DNA of 12,056 bases from Basidiobolus heterosporus B8920 (GCA_000697455.1 JNET01033354.1:1-12056); one strand, 5' to 3'; counted from the first letter of the stretch, positions 1 to 8,783 are shown. Made by a program: numbers and translations. Notes: generated by a model from the letters alone, not told the origin.

Positions 1-744
1 AAATGGCAACTTTACATTCAATAAGTATTAAAGTGTAAACCACATATGTTTCTTACTTTGTAAGTCACTTGCAATAGCTTCCAGGATCTCACACATACTT
101 AAGCTTAAATTTCCATGTGTGTCCAAGTAATTTTTGGTTATTGAGTAGCTTAATTAAGTTTCCAGCTTGGTTTTCCATAAATGCCTGCTAGTCTTTTGAT
201 ATTGCAGATCTTCCAAACTCAATCTGAGAGAGTTGGCAGGTACCAAGTTATGTGAATTTTAACATTGATAACATACAGTACATATAGGTAAAGATATTTG
301 ATAAGCCAAATGCACTTGGGTTTCCTTCAGTTAATGGCAATATTTCAAGTGATACCTGAAATTGATAATCTTAATATGGATATTTAATGAAGTGTTAAGT
401 TTTGTGAGGCTCAAGATAAAGAATGATATCTCATAACTAATTAAGAGCATTCACTATTTCCAATCATCTTATACTAGTGCATACAATGGCCTAGGAGTTT
501 ATTCTTGGTTATCAAATGGCATTAATCTAATTACTAGCTTAAAGTCACCCATTCACTAACGGAATATTTCTTCAAGAATAATACTTGATATATTTTAAAA
601 GCATTCAATTTAATCAATCAACATGAAAATAGAATTCGATGAGTTGATGATCATATGACTCGATCCAGGAAAACAAGGCAACAAAATTCCATATGAATTT
701 CAACAGTCAGTGCTATACGCGTGAGCAAATTCATAACTTATACT
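1..744. other. AT-rich non-coding region upstream of SNX4
   Basis: I find no conserved reading frame on either strand. The sequence is AT-rich with many stops. It presumably holds the SNX4 promoter and 5' leader, and perhaps the 3' flank of a gene to the left. A TTC-aa-GAA dyad lies at 571-578, but a single dyad of this kind is expected by chance. Splice-like strings occur (GTAAGT near 60), but no coding exon abuts them. Confidence 0.6.
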
Positions 745-2857
745 ATGGATGACTTTGACTATAATGCGGTCTCTTGGGATACAGGGGACACCACCAAAAT
801 CAACACCAACGATCCTTTATCTTTGTTTGATAGTACTACCGATGTCACCACGTCCTTAAATTACTTTAACGAACCTGAGGTTACTGACCCTTATTCTCAA
901 CCCACTGAACAACCACAAGAAACCACTATCTTGGTAAGAGAGAAGTGTTCGGTCTTAGGCTTAGTTGGTTTATTTGGCTTCGTTATTGAACCTCTCCCTA
1001 TTTCATAACCTCTAGCATACAACTGAAACGGACTTGGCTGAGGAAAATTTGGCTTCCACTTCACAAAGCCCTGTTTCGGCCACCGTAGACAAACCACTGA
1101 CTCCTTCAAAGATGAAAGTGACCATCACAGAACCACAAAAAGAATACGAGGGGACTACGGCGCAACACATCTCTTATTTAGTTACCACCGAGGTAAGTTT
1201 TTTGTCACCGATGAATTTACCCTCATCACTTGCAGGAATTTATACCCGCTTTTCTCCCCTTAGACCGAGTTAAGTACCTTCCCTAAGCCTCAGATTCAGG
1301 TGCGTAGAAGATTCCAAGAATTCGTATGGTTGTATGATACCCTTGTCTACGAATATCCTGCTTCCATGGTTCCCCCCTTACCAGAGAAACATCGAATGGG
1401 TAAGTGACTTCCCGATGAAGCCTCAGAAATAACAACCTTTAAACCAGATAAACCTTAACTTGAACAGAGTATCTAAAGGGAGATAGATTTGGCCAAGAGT
1501 TCATAGAAAAGAGAAAAGACAGGTAACTTAGTCATCGGCCTTTCCCACGTGTTATCTAGCAAGCTAATTATTTGGCTCCTCTTTAGTTTGGAACGATTCT
1601 TACAAAGAGTCGCTAGACATCCTACTCTCCAGAAAAGTGAATGTTTCAGAATCTTCCTTACATCTGATGCGTTTGTGAGTGGTGTTTAGATTCCATGCGA
1701 GTGAAATTCATCTGGTTAACCTTTCTGTTAGTCCAAGGACTCAGCGGCCCGGGCTAAAGGAGAAGGGGTCTTTGAGAATATTGGAGATGTGATTATTAAC
1801 GCGTTCACCAAAGTTCAGAAGCCTGACGATCGATTCTCTGAGATCAAGGAAAATATCACGAAGTTCGAGGAGAATCTTCATACCATTGAGAGACTATACC
1901 AGAAGATCATCAAGAAGCAGAATGGTGGGACGTGTTTGTGATGATGGAGAAAGGGCATTTGTTAACTGTATTCTGTTCTATAGAGCTTGAGTCGGAGTAC
2001 ACCGAGCTCGGGACCGAGGTGAAGGGCTTGAGCGAGTTGGAGACCAGGATTGCTGAGCCATTGTTGAAGTTTGGTGAAGCTATTGACAAGCACACGTCGG
2101 CCACGAAGCAGATGGTATGTTTAGTGATGCTGACCATGTAGTGCTGATCATGGATCTAACTGATTGTTACCTTCAGATCAGCGAAGAGGAGGGAGAATTC
2201 CTTAGTCAGATCCACGAATACATCAGCTATTGTAACAATATCAAGGTAGTAGCGCGACCCCCAGACAATCGTCCATTTACTGTAACTGACCAACCGACTA
2301 CTAGGGTGTGATGAAGCTACGCGAGCAGAAGCAAATGGATTTCGAGGAGCTCACCGAGTTCCTCAACCAACAGAAAAACGAACGAGATAAACTTGTCAAA
2401 CATGAGAAGGCATCGGGGCTCTCTTCCTTCATCAAAGGCAAATACGATGAGATCAAGGGAGTAGATCAAGAAAAGGCCAGGCAACACAAGCTCGAGAAAG
2501 TCGAGGCTAAAGTGAAAGAGGTAAAGCACGTCTAGGTTGGATCATCCATTGAATCATCCATTTCTTATCTCTCATCATTATCTAGCTTGAAGATGCGGTG
2601 AACAGCTCCAACGATGTGTCTGTGAAGTTCTCCGAGGAAGTGCTCAAAGAGTTCGACATCTTCCAGACCTCAAAGACCATTGATCTGAAGTCATCATTCA
2701 ACAGCTATTGCCACAGTCAAGTAGAGTATTACAAAACGGTAAAGTGATTGTATCTTCGTAACTCTATATGCTCTACTAGCTAACCATCGCTCTTGACCAG
2801 GGCATTTCTATCTGGGAGGAGATCATCCCTATCTTGGAGGGAATTCATCCGAATTAA
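745..2857 (+). CDS. SNX4: Sorting nexin Snx4/Atg24 (PX-BAR protein), 11 exons
   Basis: The product is an endosomal PX-BAR sorting nexin. In fungi Snx4/Atg24 pairs with Atg20 or Snx41 for endosome-to-Golgi recycling and selective autophagy. Exons: 745-933, 1016-1192, 1264-1399, 1468-1522, 1587-1674, 1732-1924, 1984-2114, 2177-2245, 2305-2520, 2586-2738, 2801-2857, giving 487 aa. Residues 1-95 are Ser/Thr/Pro-rich and probably disordered. The PX domain (about 96-215) has the PI3P-binding RRF at 137-139 and the proline loop PPLPEK at 159-164, then EYLKGDRFGQEF and LERFLQRVARHPTLQ. Residues 216-487 form the helical BAR domain, including KLREQKQMDFEELTEFL and an IIPILEGI end. The PX loop and BAR sequence match Snx4 better than Vps5. 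The start is the first in-frame ATG. Intron 6 (1925-1983) has a weak GTGGGA donor, but it is the only one that keeps the frame. Confidence 0.95.
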
Positions 2858-2890
2858 CTTTGTTTAGTTACACTTTCCCTACTCCTTCTA

Positions 2891-2933
2891 CTCTCTACCC
2901 ACTCTCTACCCACTCTCTACCCACTCTCTACCC
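2891..2933. repeat. 11-bp minisatellite, four copies
   Basis: The unit CTCTCTACCCA is repeated four times without mismatch, the last copy lacking its final base. It starts 34 bp after the SNX4 stop and ends just before the AATAAA signal, so it should be transcribed in the SNX4 3' UTR. The tract is entirely pyrimidine plus A on the sense strand. Confidence 0.95.
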
Positions 2934-2941
2934 TTTCATTC

Positions 2942-2947
2942 AATAAA
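2942..2947 (+). terminator. AATAAA poly(A) signal of SNX4
   Basis: AATAAA lies 85 nt after the SNX4 stop codon and directly follows the minisatellite. It is the first such hexamer on this strand after the gene. Confidence 0.6.
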
Positions 2948-3017
2948 CTTCCCGTGATACCGGAAGATTGTAATCGTGGATTTAATTAGTCTTAATGGCA
3001 TTACTGAGCCTAAATTT

Positions 3018-3045
3018 GAATCAGTGCTTTAGAATCAGTGCTTTA
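3018..3045. repeat. 14-bp tandem duplication
   Basis: GAATCAGTGCTTTA occurs twice back to back (3018-3031 and 3032-3045) with no mismatch. It lies between SNX4 and RPS21, probably past the SNX4 poly(A) site, and looks like a recent slippage duplication. Confidence 0.9.
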
Positions 3046-3173
3046 CTACTACTAACAAACTTGAGATCAAACGTTTACTCAATAAATGATCAACCAATCA
3101 TACTCATCAACGAGTAGAGCCGTTTTTTTTTCGGATGCTCAGGAATTTTTATGAAACCAAATGGACGTAGGGG

Positions 3174-3192
3174 TTCCTTCTTTCTCTTCCTT
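3174..3192 (+). promoter_or_regulatory. Pyrimidine tract before RPS21
   Basis: An unbroken run of 19 pyrimidines ends 16 nt before the RPS21 start codon. Pyrimidine stretches near the start site are common in fungal ribosomal protein genes. Transcription may begin in this tract, which would leave a leader of about 20-35 nt. The start site itself cannot be read from sequence. Confidence 0.4.
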
Positions 3193-3208
3193 ACCGAAGT
3201 TTGCAACC

Positions 3209-3534
3209 ATGGAAAACGATCAAGGTGTTCTCGTCGACTTGTACGTCCCCAGAAAGTGGTATGTACCTTAAATTAAGTAAGGTCCCATGTTGTTCCAGTT
3301 CTAAATGAATCTCTTTGAAATAGCTCTGCCACTGGCCGTCTCATTCCTGCCAAGGATCACGCTTCCGTCCAAATCAACATTGGTGAAGTCGATGCTGAAG
3401 GTCGCTACACCGGTTCTTTCCAAACCTATGCCTTCTCTGGCTTCGTCCGCAAGCTTGGTGAATCCGACGATTCTCTTAACCGTCTCGCCACCAAGGACGG
3501 TTTCTTGAAGAACGTCTGGTCTTACCAAAAGTAA
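3209..3534 (+). CDS. RPS21: 40S ribosomal protein S21 (eS21), 2 exons
   Basis: This is a structural protein of the small cytosolic ribosomal subunit, needed for late 18S rRNA maturation. Exons are 3209-3258 and 3324-3534, joined across a 65-nt intron (GTATGT donor, AATAG acceptor) that splits the Cys codon of VPRKC. The product is 86 aa; yeast S21 is 87. The whole length matches the family: [17 protein letters not shown] at the start, then [42 protein letters not shown] and KNVWSY near the end. The chosen ATG has a strong context (ACCATGG) and gives the canonical MEND start. An in-frame ATG at 3161 would add 16 residues that the family lacks. Its position between SNX4 and PAT1 implies no operon-like link. 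Confidence 0.98.
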
Positions 3535-3564
3535 GAACACTCATTCTTAGTTAATCGTATCTAT

Positions 3565-3570
3565 AATAAA
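3565..3570 (+). terminator. AATAAA poly(A) signal of RPS21
   Basis: The hexamer begins 31 nt after the RPS21 stop, within the string TATAATAAAC. A near-identical TATAATAAAC also follows the first HSF-like gene at 10152-10161, so this may be a favoured 3'-end context in this genome. Confidence 0.6.
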
Positions 3571-3620
3571 CTGCGCTTTCTCGCTATACATTCGCCTTAT
3601 ATTCCCCATGTATGAATTAG

Positions 3621-3656
3621 TGATTTAGTGTGTGGATTGATTGATGATTTAGTGTG
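3621..3656. repeat. Direct 12-bp repeat TGATTTAGTGTG
   Basis: Two identical copies (3621-3632 and 3645-3656) are separated by 12 bp. No function is evident; local duplication is the simplest reading. Confidence 0.85.
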
Positions 3657-3704
3657 CAAGTATCTCTTCACCATTACTATAAATTGAATCCAGGCCATCG
3701 ATTT

Positions 3705-3727
3705 GATGATAGTGATGATGATGATGA
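3705..3727. repeat. Imperfect GAT microsatellite
   Basis: Two GAT units, an AGT interruption, then four GAT units plus GA. It lies between RPS21 and PAT1, about 120 bp before the PAT1 start. Confidence 0.85.
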
Positions 3728-3845
3728 CCCTAAGATCGTTGATTAATTGTGAATAAGGATGAAAAGATTAGCTCCGATTTTTTGACCATTCCTAGTGTTG
3801 TTAGAATTCTCCTGGTATACTTACCAGAACTTTCTTGACAACGAA

Positions 3846-6618
3846 ATGGCAGATTCGTTTTTCGGTTTTAATACTACCCTACCTCCACGGTCAACACAGG
3901 AGAGACAAAATTTTCAAAGGGGTCCATATTCACCTACTACGAACGGAAATGGGAACGGGCTCGATAAGTTGAGCTCTCAATTTCAGTCGCTCCACGTCAA
4001 GGAAGACCTTTCCACTTTGGACGAGGAAAAATACGATCATTTGGGTGCTCAATTACGGGAAGAAAATGATGATTTAAATGAAGAAACGTTTGGTTCAGTT
4101 GAGACCTCAAATTTATGTGAGTTTTTTCTTCTTTTTTCGCCAGGTTGATGGGAAAGCCACAACCACTCTTTAGTTGAACCCTCTTCAAGATAGTTCTATC
4201 GATCCCTCATCGCCCCTTCTTCATTTTTATCTTCAATAGTACAGTACTGGTTTTGTTGGAACATAGCTTGGGCATCTTTTTCTTTTCTGTTAAAAAGGTT
4301 GGAATTTTGTGGTTAAATGGTTCTTTATTTATTATGTTTAGCTCGGGATTTTGACTTTGCCGCTAATACCAACAAGATCGCTTCCACTCTCGAACAAGAG
4401 CAACGTCAATTGTTTGGTGATAGGAGAGCCTCGCAAAATCCAAGTTACGAACAATATGGTAACGCTCTTTTGCTATGTCTGAATTGGGTTTGATGGATGG
4501 TTCATTCACCAGGGGTTTTATTCTTGAAGGTACCCAGAAACCTACTCGGAATTCGGTCGCTGCATTATGGGGTGAAGGGGGAGCTCAACAAGTAGTCAGA
4601 GGATACGACCAAACGTATGACTATTCCGAGATGATTCATTCCCCAGTCTCTCCAGCCATTTCTAAGCATCAAGACATCTGGTCTCAAGCGGAGGGAAAGC
4701 GAGGTATGAGCATTGACTCGTACGAATTTACTATGACTGACATCTACTTCTTAGAACCTCCTTACGGCTTGAGTCGAAACAGTTCTTATGGCGATGGTGG
4801 CCAAGGTGAGTTCGGCTATGCTTCACCAAGAAATCGTCCAATCGCTCTCGATCAATCACCAAACGATCTGAACTACATGTCACCAAGAACTCGACCTAAT
4901 ATGCTTGGTAGCCCACGTACCGAATCAGCCTATCTGTCTCCTCGAAACCGAGCTGCTCCACCACCAGGGGTAATGTCGCCCTTGGGAAGTAGATATTCAT
5001 TGGAGGAGATTGAAGGCCAACTTCTTAGATCCTTGCCTCAGACTGCAGTCCAGAACAATATGCAGGGCTATGACAGACGTGGACTCGAAATGGAACCACC
5101 TACGGTCCAGAGAACAGGGCCCATTCCCAACCCAAGCTACCTTCAAAATTACGAGCGAGAGGCTATCTTTGCGATGAAGCAACAGCGATTGAGAGAGAAG
5201 CTGATGCGAATTGTAAGTCAACTTCAAACCACCACCAACATTCACCCCAATCTCCATTGGCACTTACCAAGATTGCATTCCAGGCACGTTACAATAATCT
5301 AATGACTCAAGGCGACAAAGATTACATCTCTCGAATCCAGATCTCTCAGCTTGTTACCGACGATCCCTACGCCGATGATTTCTATTATCAAATGTATAAT
5401 GTATTCAACAAAAAAATCGATACCGGCCTCTCCTCCCCTGCTGCTGAGAAGCCTCCCTCCGGTGGACGTCGTGGATTGACAAGAATGCAACAACAGATCA
5501 AAAGAGTCGTCGATGAGGCCAAGCGTAGACCTAGATCTACCCAGTTCTCACTCGAAGGAGCGCTCGGGAAAATTGCCCTCAAGTCTGTCAAGAATCCCAA
5601 ACAGATCTTGCAAGTTAGCGGTAGACCCAACGAAGAAACTAGCGGGTCTTCACCTACCATCGAAACGAAAGCTGTACCCAATAGTCTGGGCGATAGAAAG
5701 AGAACCTTGAGAGTGATCGAGAATGTTTACAACAAAACCCTTCAGTTGGAGCAGTTGATGCGACAGAGTCAAAAGGACCCACGTGACCAGGAGAGTTTGG
5801 AGAAGTGGGTCCAGGAGTGTGAGGGGATTATCTCGGAAATATGGGCTGAACTTGGTACCAATAACCCTATTTCCTCGGAGCATCCTCATCCATTCATCAG
5901 GTTCCTCAACATCTCCAAGGGAAAGAAGCTCATCCCCCGCATTCTAAGACACGCCATTCCTGAAAAGGGACTTAGCATGGTAACCACCCTCGTGGCCAAT
6001 TTCGAGAGTCTGGATGTGTGTCGCAATGGAATCTACGGGCCTCAATCGAACATCGTGCCGGAAACCCTGGAGGAGATTGATCTGTTCGTGAATACGGTGA
6101 TCGCCTCGCTTTTAGAAAGATTCATCATGGAAGTGCCTATGAAAACCATCAATGGACTGCTTTCGGTTTTCATCGAAAGAAACAACATCGCTTGGGTGGC
6201 ACGCAGTAAAGCTGGGCTCTGTGTACTGACCATGTTCCTTACTCGTGCTGTCATGTTGAAACAAGGCGTTGGATCCCATCAAGGATTTGTCCCAGACGAG
6301 GTGGAGCTTTCACAGTGGAATGAAGTGTACACCGAGCTCTTTGCTCAACTTCAATACCACTTCGGAACACTGTTCCCACCCAGCACGTCTATGATAGATG
6401 ATCTCTACGTCTGGGAGTTTTTGGCTGCTTTGGGATCTCAGGCAACGTCTCAACAGCAACATGTACTAGTAACTGAGGTCAGGGACAAGATTTATGAGAA
6501 TTTGATGGCTGCTACTTCCGGACAATTACCGCCAGAAGCTGCACAGCACAAATACTCGAATGTGAACCTGTTCCTTCATTCACTGGGACTTGATGCATCT
6601 CAAATCCCCCTTCGTTAA
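3846..6618 (+). CDS. PAT1: Pat1, mRNA decapping and P-body scaffold, 5 exons
   Basis: Pat1 links deadenylated mRNA, the Lsm1-7 ring, the Dhh1 helicase and the Dcp2 decapping enzyme. Exons: 3846-4116, 4342-4458, 4530-4703, 4755-5212, 5284-6618, giving 784 aa (yeast Pat1 is 796). The N-terminus carries SFFGFNTTLPP (residues 4-14), the EETF motif (79-82) and RDFDFA (92-97), matching the DETF and FDF motifs that bind Dhh1. Residues 190-270 are Ser-Pro rich with a 19-residue repeat. The conserved middle block starts at residue 341 (RYNNLMTQGDKDYISRIQ, then ISQLVTDDPYADDFYYQ). Residues from about 480 to 784 match the helical C-terminal domain that binds Lsm1-7 and Dcp2. Intron 1 is long for this window (225 nt). 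Intron 2 needs an AAG acceptor (4528-4529), and intron 3 is 51 nt, a multiple of three without stops. Transcription converges on the COX8-type gene. Confidence 0.96.
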
Positions 6619-6756
6619 ATACTGAACCTAAACCCTTTACCCTCCACAATACAAACCAGTTCATTGAAATGTTTGTATACCAAGAATAACTCCACACCTC
6701 TTATATATAAAAGAAAAAACATGTTAGCTCAGCTGTTCCTCTTTCACGTTAGAGTA

Positions 6757-6762
6757 AATAAA
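6757..6762 (+). terminator. AATAAA poly(A) signal of PAT1
   Basis: The hexamer lies 139 nt after the PAT1 stop, within GTAAATAAAG. It is the first AATAAA after the gene on this strand. Confidence 0.55.
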
Positions 6763-6800
6763 GATGAAAGAACCAAGTGAATTTAAGGGGGGGGATGGAT

Positions 6801-6806
6801 TTTATT
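6801..6806 (-). terminator. AATAAA poly(A) signal of COX8
   Basis: Read on the minus strand, AATAAA begins about 104 nt after the COX8 stop codon. Transcription running past it would enter the PAT1 3' UTR within a few tens of bases. Confidence 0.55.
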
Positions 6807-6909
6807 TACGACAAGGTTTAAATAAGTGAAAACCACTCTTCGCTTTCTAACTAGAAACTCTAAGCGCTTGAGGGAAAGCAAAAAAATTCTTTCAATCAAA
6901 ATGAGAGAA

Positions 6910-7209
6910 TTATTGGGACTTAGACAATTGCCAAGCAGAGGCGACAAAAGGAAGAGCGTATCCGAGACCGAAGAAAGCGACCATCTTGACGGCAAGAGCC
7001 TTCTTTTTCTTCACATCGAAGGGCAAGTGCTACAGGTTTCAATAGAAAATAAAGTAACCAGGTAAGTTTCTGCTCTAGTCTGGGGTAGTATGATGACTCA
7101 AAAGTAAACTTACAGCGCCGTTCTCGTTTTCAAAGTGATAGGCACTTCTGGTTACGTTAGGACGAACAAGGGAGCGAGAGCGGATGGCGGCACGAGCGAA
7201 GACTGACAT
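6910..7209 (-). CDS. COX8: Cytochrome c oxidase subunit, COX7C family (fungal Cox8), 2 exons
   Basis: This is a small nuclear-encoded subunit of respiratory complex IV in the mitochondrial inner membrane. Exon 1 runs from 7209 to 7114 and exon 2 from 7029 to 6910, joined over an 84-nt intron (GTAAGT donor, TGTAG acceptor) in phase 0, giving 71 aa. The first 20-25 residues (MSVFARAAIRSRSLVRPNV) are rich in Arg and Ser without acids, a typical matrix presequence. The mature part has YHFENENGA, then HLPFDVKKKKALAVKM, then one transmembrane helix (AFFGLGYALPFVASAW, about residues 50-65) and a short LSKSQ tail. The LPF..K...K block and the GYALPFV helix are the family signature. The frame stays open upstream of the ATG at 7209, but there is no earlier in-frame ATG. 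No single long reading frame covers this gene, so it is easy to miss. Confidence 0.92.
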
Positions 7210-7592
7210 GTTACTGAAGTTGTGGTAGTAAAGAGAAGTGAAGGACCTATAAGACAATGCTGGGTGTAGCGAACCTGATTCAACTATTTCACCAATTCTC
7301 CCCGGATGTTATTGGAGTACTTGGGGTAATGGGTTAAAAAAAATTGAATTACTTCTTATTTTATATTTATTAAAAATCCCCAGATATCTGATCACAAAAA
7401 TTGTAGTGACACCCCAAACCCAAAATAACTTAGAATTAATCAACTTTGGTTAATGGTAGCTTTAAATTAAACTTAAAACTTCAGTTTATTGAGCGAGATG
7501 AATGAGGGTGAGAATGCTGCTTGCTGGTTTGTATGTGTAGAGAGAATTAGATTCTTTAATCTATGGAAAGGAATTGAACAAGAATCAATCAG
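7210..7592. other. COX8 promoter and mS45 3' flank
   Basis: This is AT-rich sequence between two minus-strand genes. It should hold the COX8 promoter and leader (adjacent to 7209) and the 3' UTR and poly(A) signal of the mS45 gene. I see no coding frame. Confidence 0.7.
7485..7490 (-). terminator. AATAAA poly(A) signal of the mS45 gene
   Basis: On the minus strand AATAAA begins about 102 nt after the stop codon at 7593-7595. A second A/T-rich candidate lies near 7365. Confidence 0.5.
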
Positions 7593-8640
7593 TTATTGCT
7601 TGAAATCATCCTTGGTAAGGCCACCGGTATGATTTGACCATACAAGTTTGATTCTTTGCTGTCTCTCAGATTTGGTGGCCTCGCGAAGAGTGCCATCTCT
7701 TTCGCGAATCCATATCTGGCGGTCTGTGATGTCAAGCTTTTTGTTGGTGTCAGTGAACATAAACTTCCAACGTCTGGTAGCCTCAGATTGATCTTTGCTA
7801 AGGATGCGAGGTTTCTCTTCAGCCTGAGTTCCGGTAACAACCTCTTGTTGCAACTCATCTTGAATTTGCTGGAAGGGCTTACGGTGTAAGACCTTGGCAG
7901 CATCTACAGGAGTAAAGCTTACATCTTCATCAACAGTTTTGAAGAAAGGTTTGGATACTCTAGGAACAGTTTCATCAATTGGCTCGGGGGAAATGCGATT
8001 GTCGACTCCCATCATACTTTCCATTCCCTTACGAAATTGAGTTTGCAAGCTGAAGCCCTGATAAGATATCTTGAGTGAATAACAAATTAGGACAAAGAAA
8101 GCTAAACTATATTTACACTACCTTGTTGACCAGCTCTCTTTCGTGAGTCTTGAGTTTAATGATGGCTTCAACTCTTTTTAAGGACAAACCGTACTTGGTA
8201 GCCAACTTTCTAGGCGTCCAAGTAAGTGGTTCATAGACATGAGTCTTAAAGATTTCCTCTTTAATATGGTCAGAAACTGGCGGAGAAGGTCTGAAGAGTG
8301 GATTCATGGGAAATGGAGTCTCGTAGACATAGTTGGTTTGACCCCAAACTGGCTTTTCAAATTGTTTCCCGTCTTCGGCGAACCATAAGGTAGCTTTTCT
8401 TAATTTTCCCTCAGGTAAATTACTCTCCTCGTCTTCCTCTTCTTCAGCAAGCTCCTCGGTAGGTTCTTGATTTTCTTCCCCTACAGGTGGCTTATCTCCT
8501 TCTTTCTCCTCGTAAGTAGATAGCCCTTTGTGAAAGTGGGAATAGGAAGTATAGCTAAAACCGCGACTTTGACGTACTACAGTTAAAGCTTGGACATGAA
8601 GACGAAGTCCTTTAGCGAGATTTTGGGTGGTCAGTAACAT
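7593..8640 (-). CDS. BOT1: Mitochondrial small-subunit ribosomal protein mS45 (Bot1 family), 2 exons
   Basis: This belongs to the fungal family of S. pombe Bot1 and S. cerevisiae Mrps35 (mS45), a component of the mitochondrial small ribosomal subunit. Exon 1 runs from 8640 to 8122 and exon 2 from 8057 to 7593, joined in phase 0 over a 64-nt intron, giving 327 aa. Residues 1-29 form a presequence (basic, no acids) with a likely processing site after RGF, before SYTSY. Residues 56-72 are strongly acidic (EEPTEEL-type run, EEEEDEE). The family core follows: TPFPMNPLFRPSPPVSDHI (about 108-126), then TWTPRKLATKYGLSLKRVEA, a helix-turn-helix-like segment, then IIKLKTHERE and, across the splice, GFSLQTQFRKGME. 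The C-terminal part is more variable and ends in KDDFKQ. The start is the only ATG before the presequence. Yeast Mrps35 must not be confused with human MRPS35 (mS35). Confidence 0.88.
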
Positions 8641-8759
8641 TTTTTTTAATTCACGGCGAGTTTCAACTTCTTCCGTGAAATAAATGTCTTTACGACTTGA
8701 CTAAACTGGGGAAGAAATGATATAGTAAAGGCAGAGTCCACTCTGAACCGAAAGTTATC

Positions 8760-8783
8760 GAAGCTTCAGTAATTTTTCCAGAA
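8760..8783. promoter_or_regulatory. Two HSE-like dyads
   Basis: GAA-gc-TTC (8760-8767) and TTC-ca-GAA (8776-8783) lie 8 bp apart. Each is a pair of inverted nGAAn units with the 2-bp spacing of heat shock elements. The pair is about 120 bp upstream of the mS45 start and 530 bp upstream of HSF-like gene A. Three alternating contiguous units, the canonical element, are not present. AT-rich DNA makes single dyads common, so this is only a candidate. Confidence 0.3.

Larger units (their letters stand above)
2858..3208. other. SNX4 3' flank and RPS21 promoter
   Basis: This short same-strand intergenic stretch has no coding potential. It holds the SNX4 poly(A) signal, an 11-bp minisatellite, a 14-bp tandem duplication, a T9 run at 3123-3131 and the pyrimidine-rich leader of RPS21. 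Each is listed separately. Confidence 0.7.
3535..3845. other. RPS21 3' flank and PAT1 promoter
   Basis: There is no conserved frame here. The stretch contains the RPS21 poly(A) signal, a duplicated 12-mer, an imperfect GAT microsatellite and, from about 3800, the PAT1 5' leader. Confidence 0.7.
6619..6909. other. Tail-to-tail 3' region of PAT1 and COX8
   Basis: The two convergent genes share 291 bp. Each has an AATAAA on its own strand, only about 40 bp apart, so the 3' UTRs probably abut or overlap. A run of eight G lies at 6787-6794, between the two signals. Confidence 0.7.

Noticed and set aside
1-300. Possible intron or exon signals (GTAAGT near 60, several CAG/TAG)
   Set aside because: No open or conserved frame lies next to them on either strand, so these are chance matches in AT-rich DNA.
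721-744. Longer first exon for SNX4 starting at the GTG at 721
   Set aside because: There is no in-frame ATG upstream of 745, and GTG starts are not usual in nuclear fungal genes.
745-2857. Identification of the first gene as Vps5/SNX1 retromer subunit
   Set aside because: It is also PX-BAR, but the loop PPLPEKHRMEYLKGDRFG, the KLREQKQMDFEEL block and the IIPILEGI end match Snx4/Atg24 proteins rather than Vps5.
3301-3540. Minus-strand open frame of 79 codons
   Set aside because: It is the antisense of RPS21 exon 2, whose sense product is fully conserved.
4475-4529. ATG at 4475 as the start of a separate 275-aa protein
   Set aside because: It lies inside PAT1 intron 2. The frame downstream is PAT1 exons 3 and 4, and the N-terminal Pat1 motifs are in exons further upstream.
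6826-7065. Plus-strand open frame of 79 codons, Lys/Arg-rich
   Set aside because: It overlaps exon 2 of the minus-strand COX8-type gene, which has a clear family match and a transmembrane helix.
7589-7903. Second minus-strand and an overlapping plus-strand frame over the mS45 exon 2
   Set aside because: They are out-of-frame shadows. The frame chosen continues the Bot1 family block GFSLQTQFRKGME across the splice.
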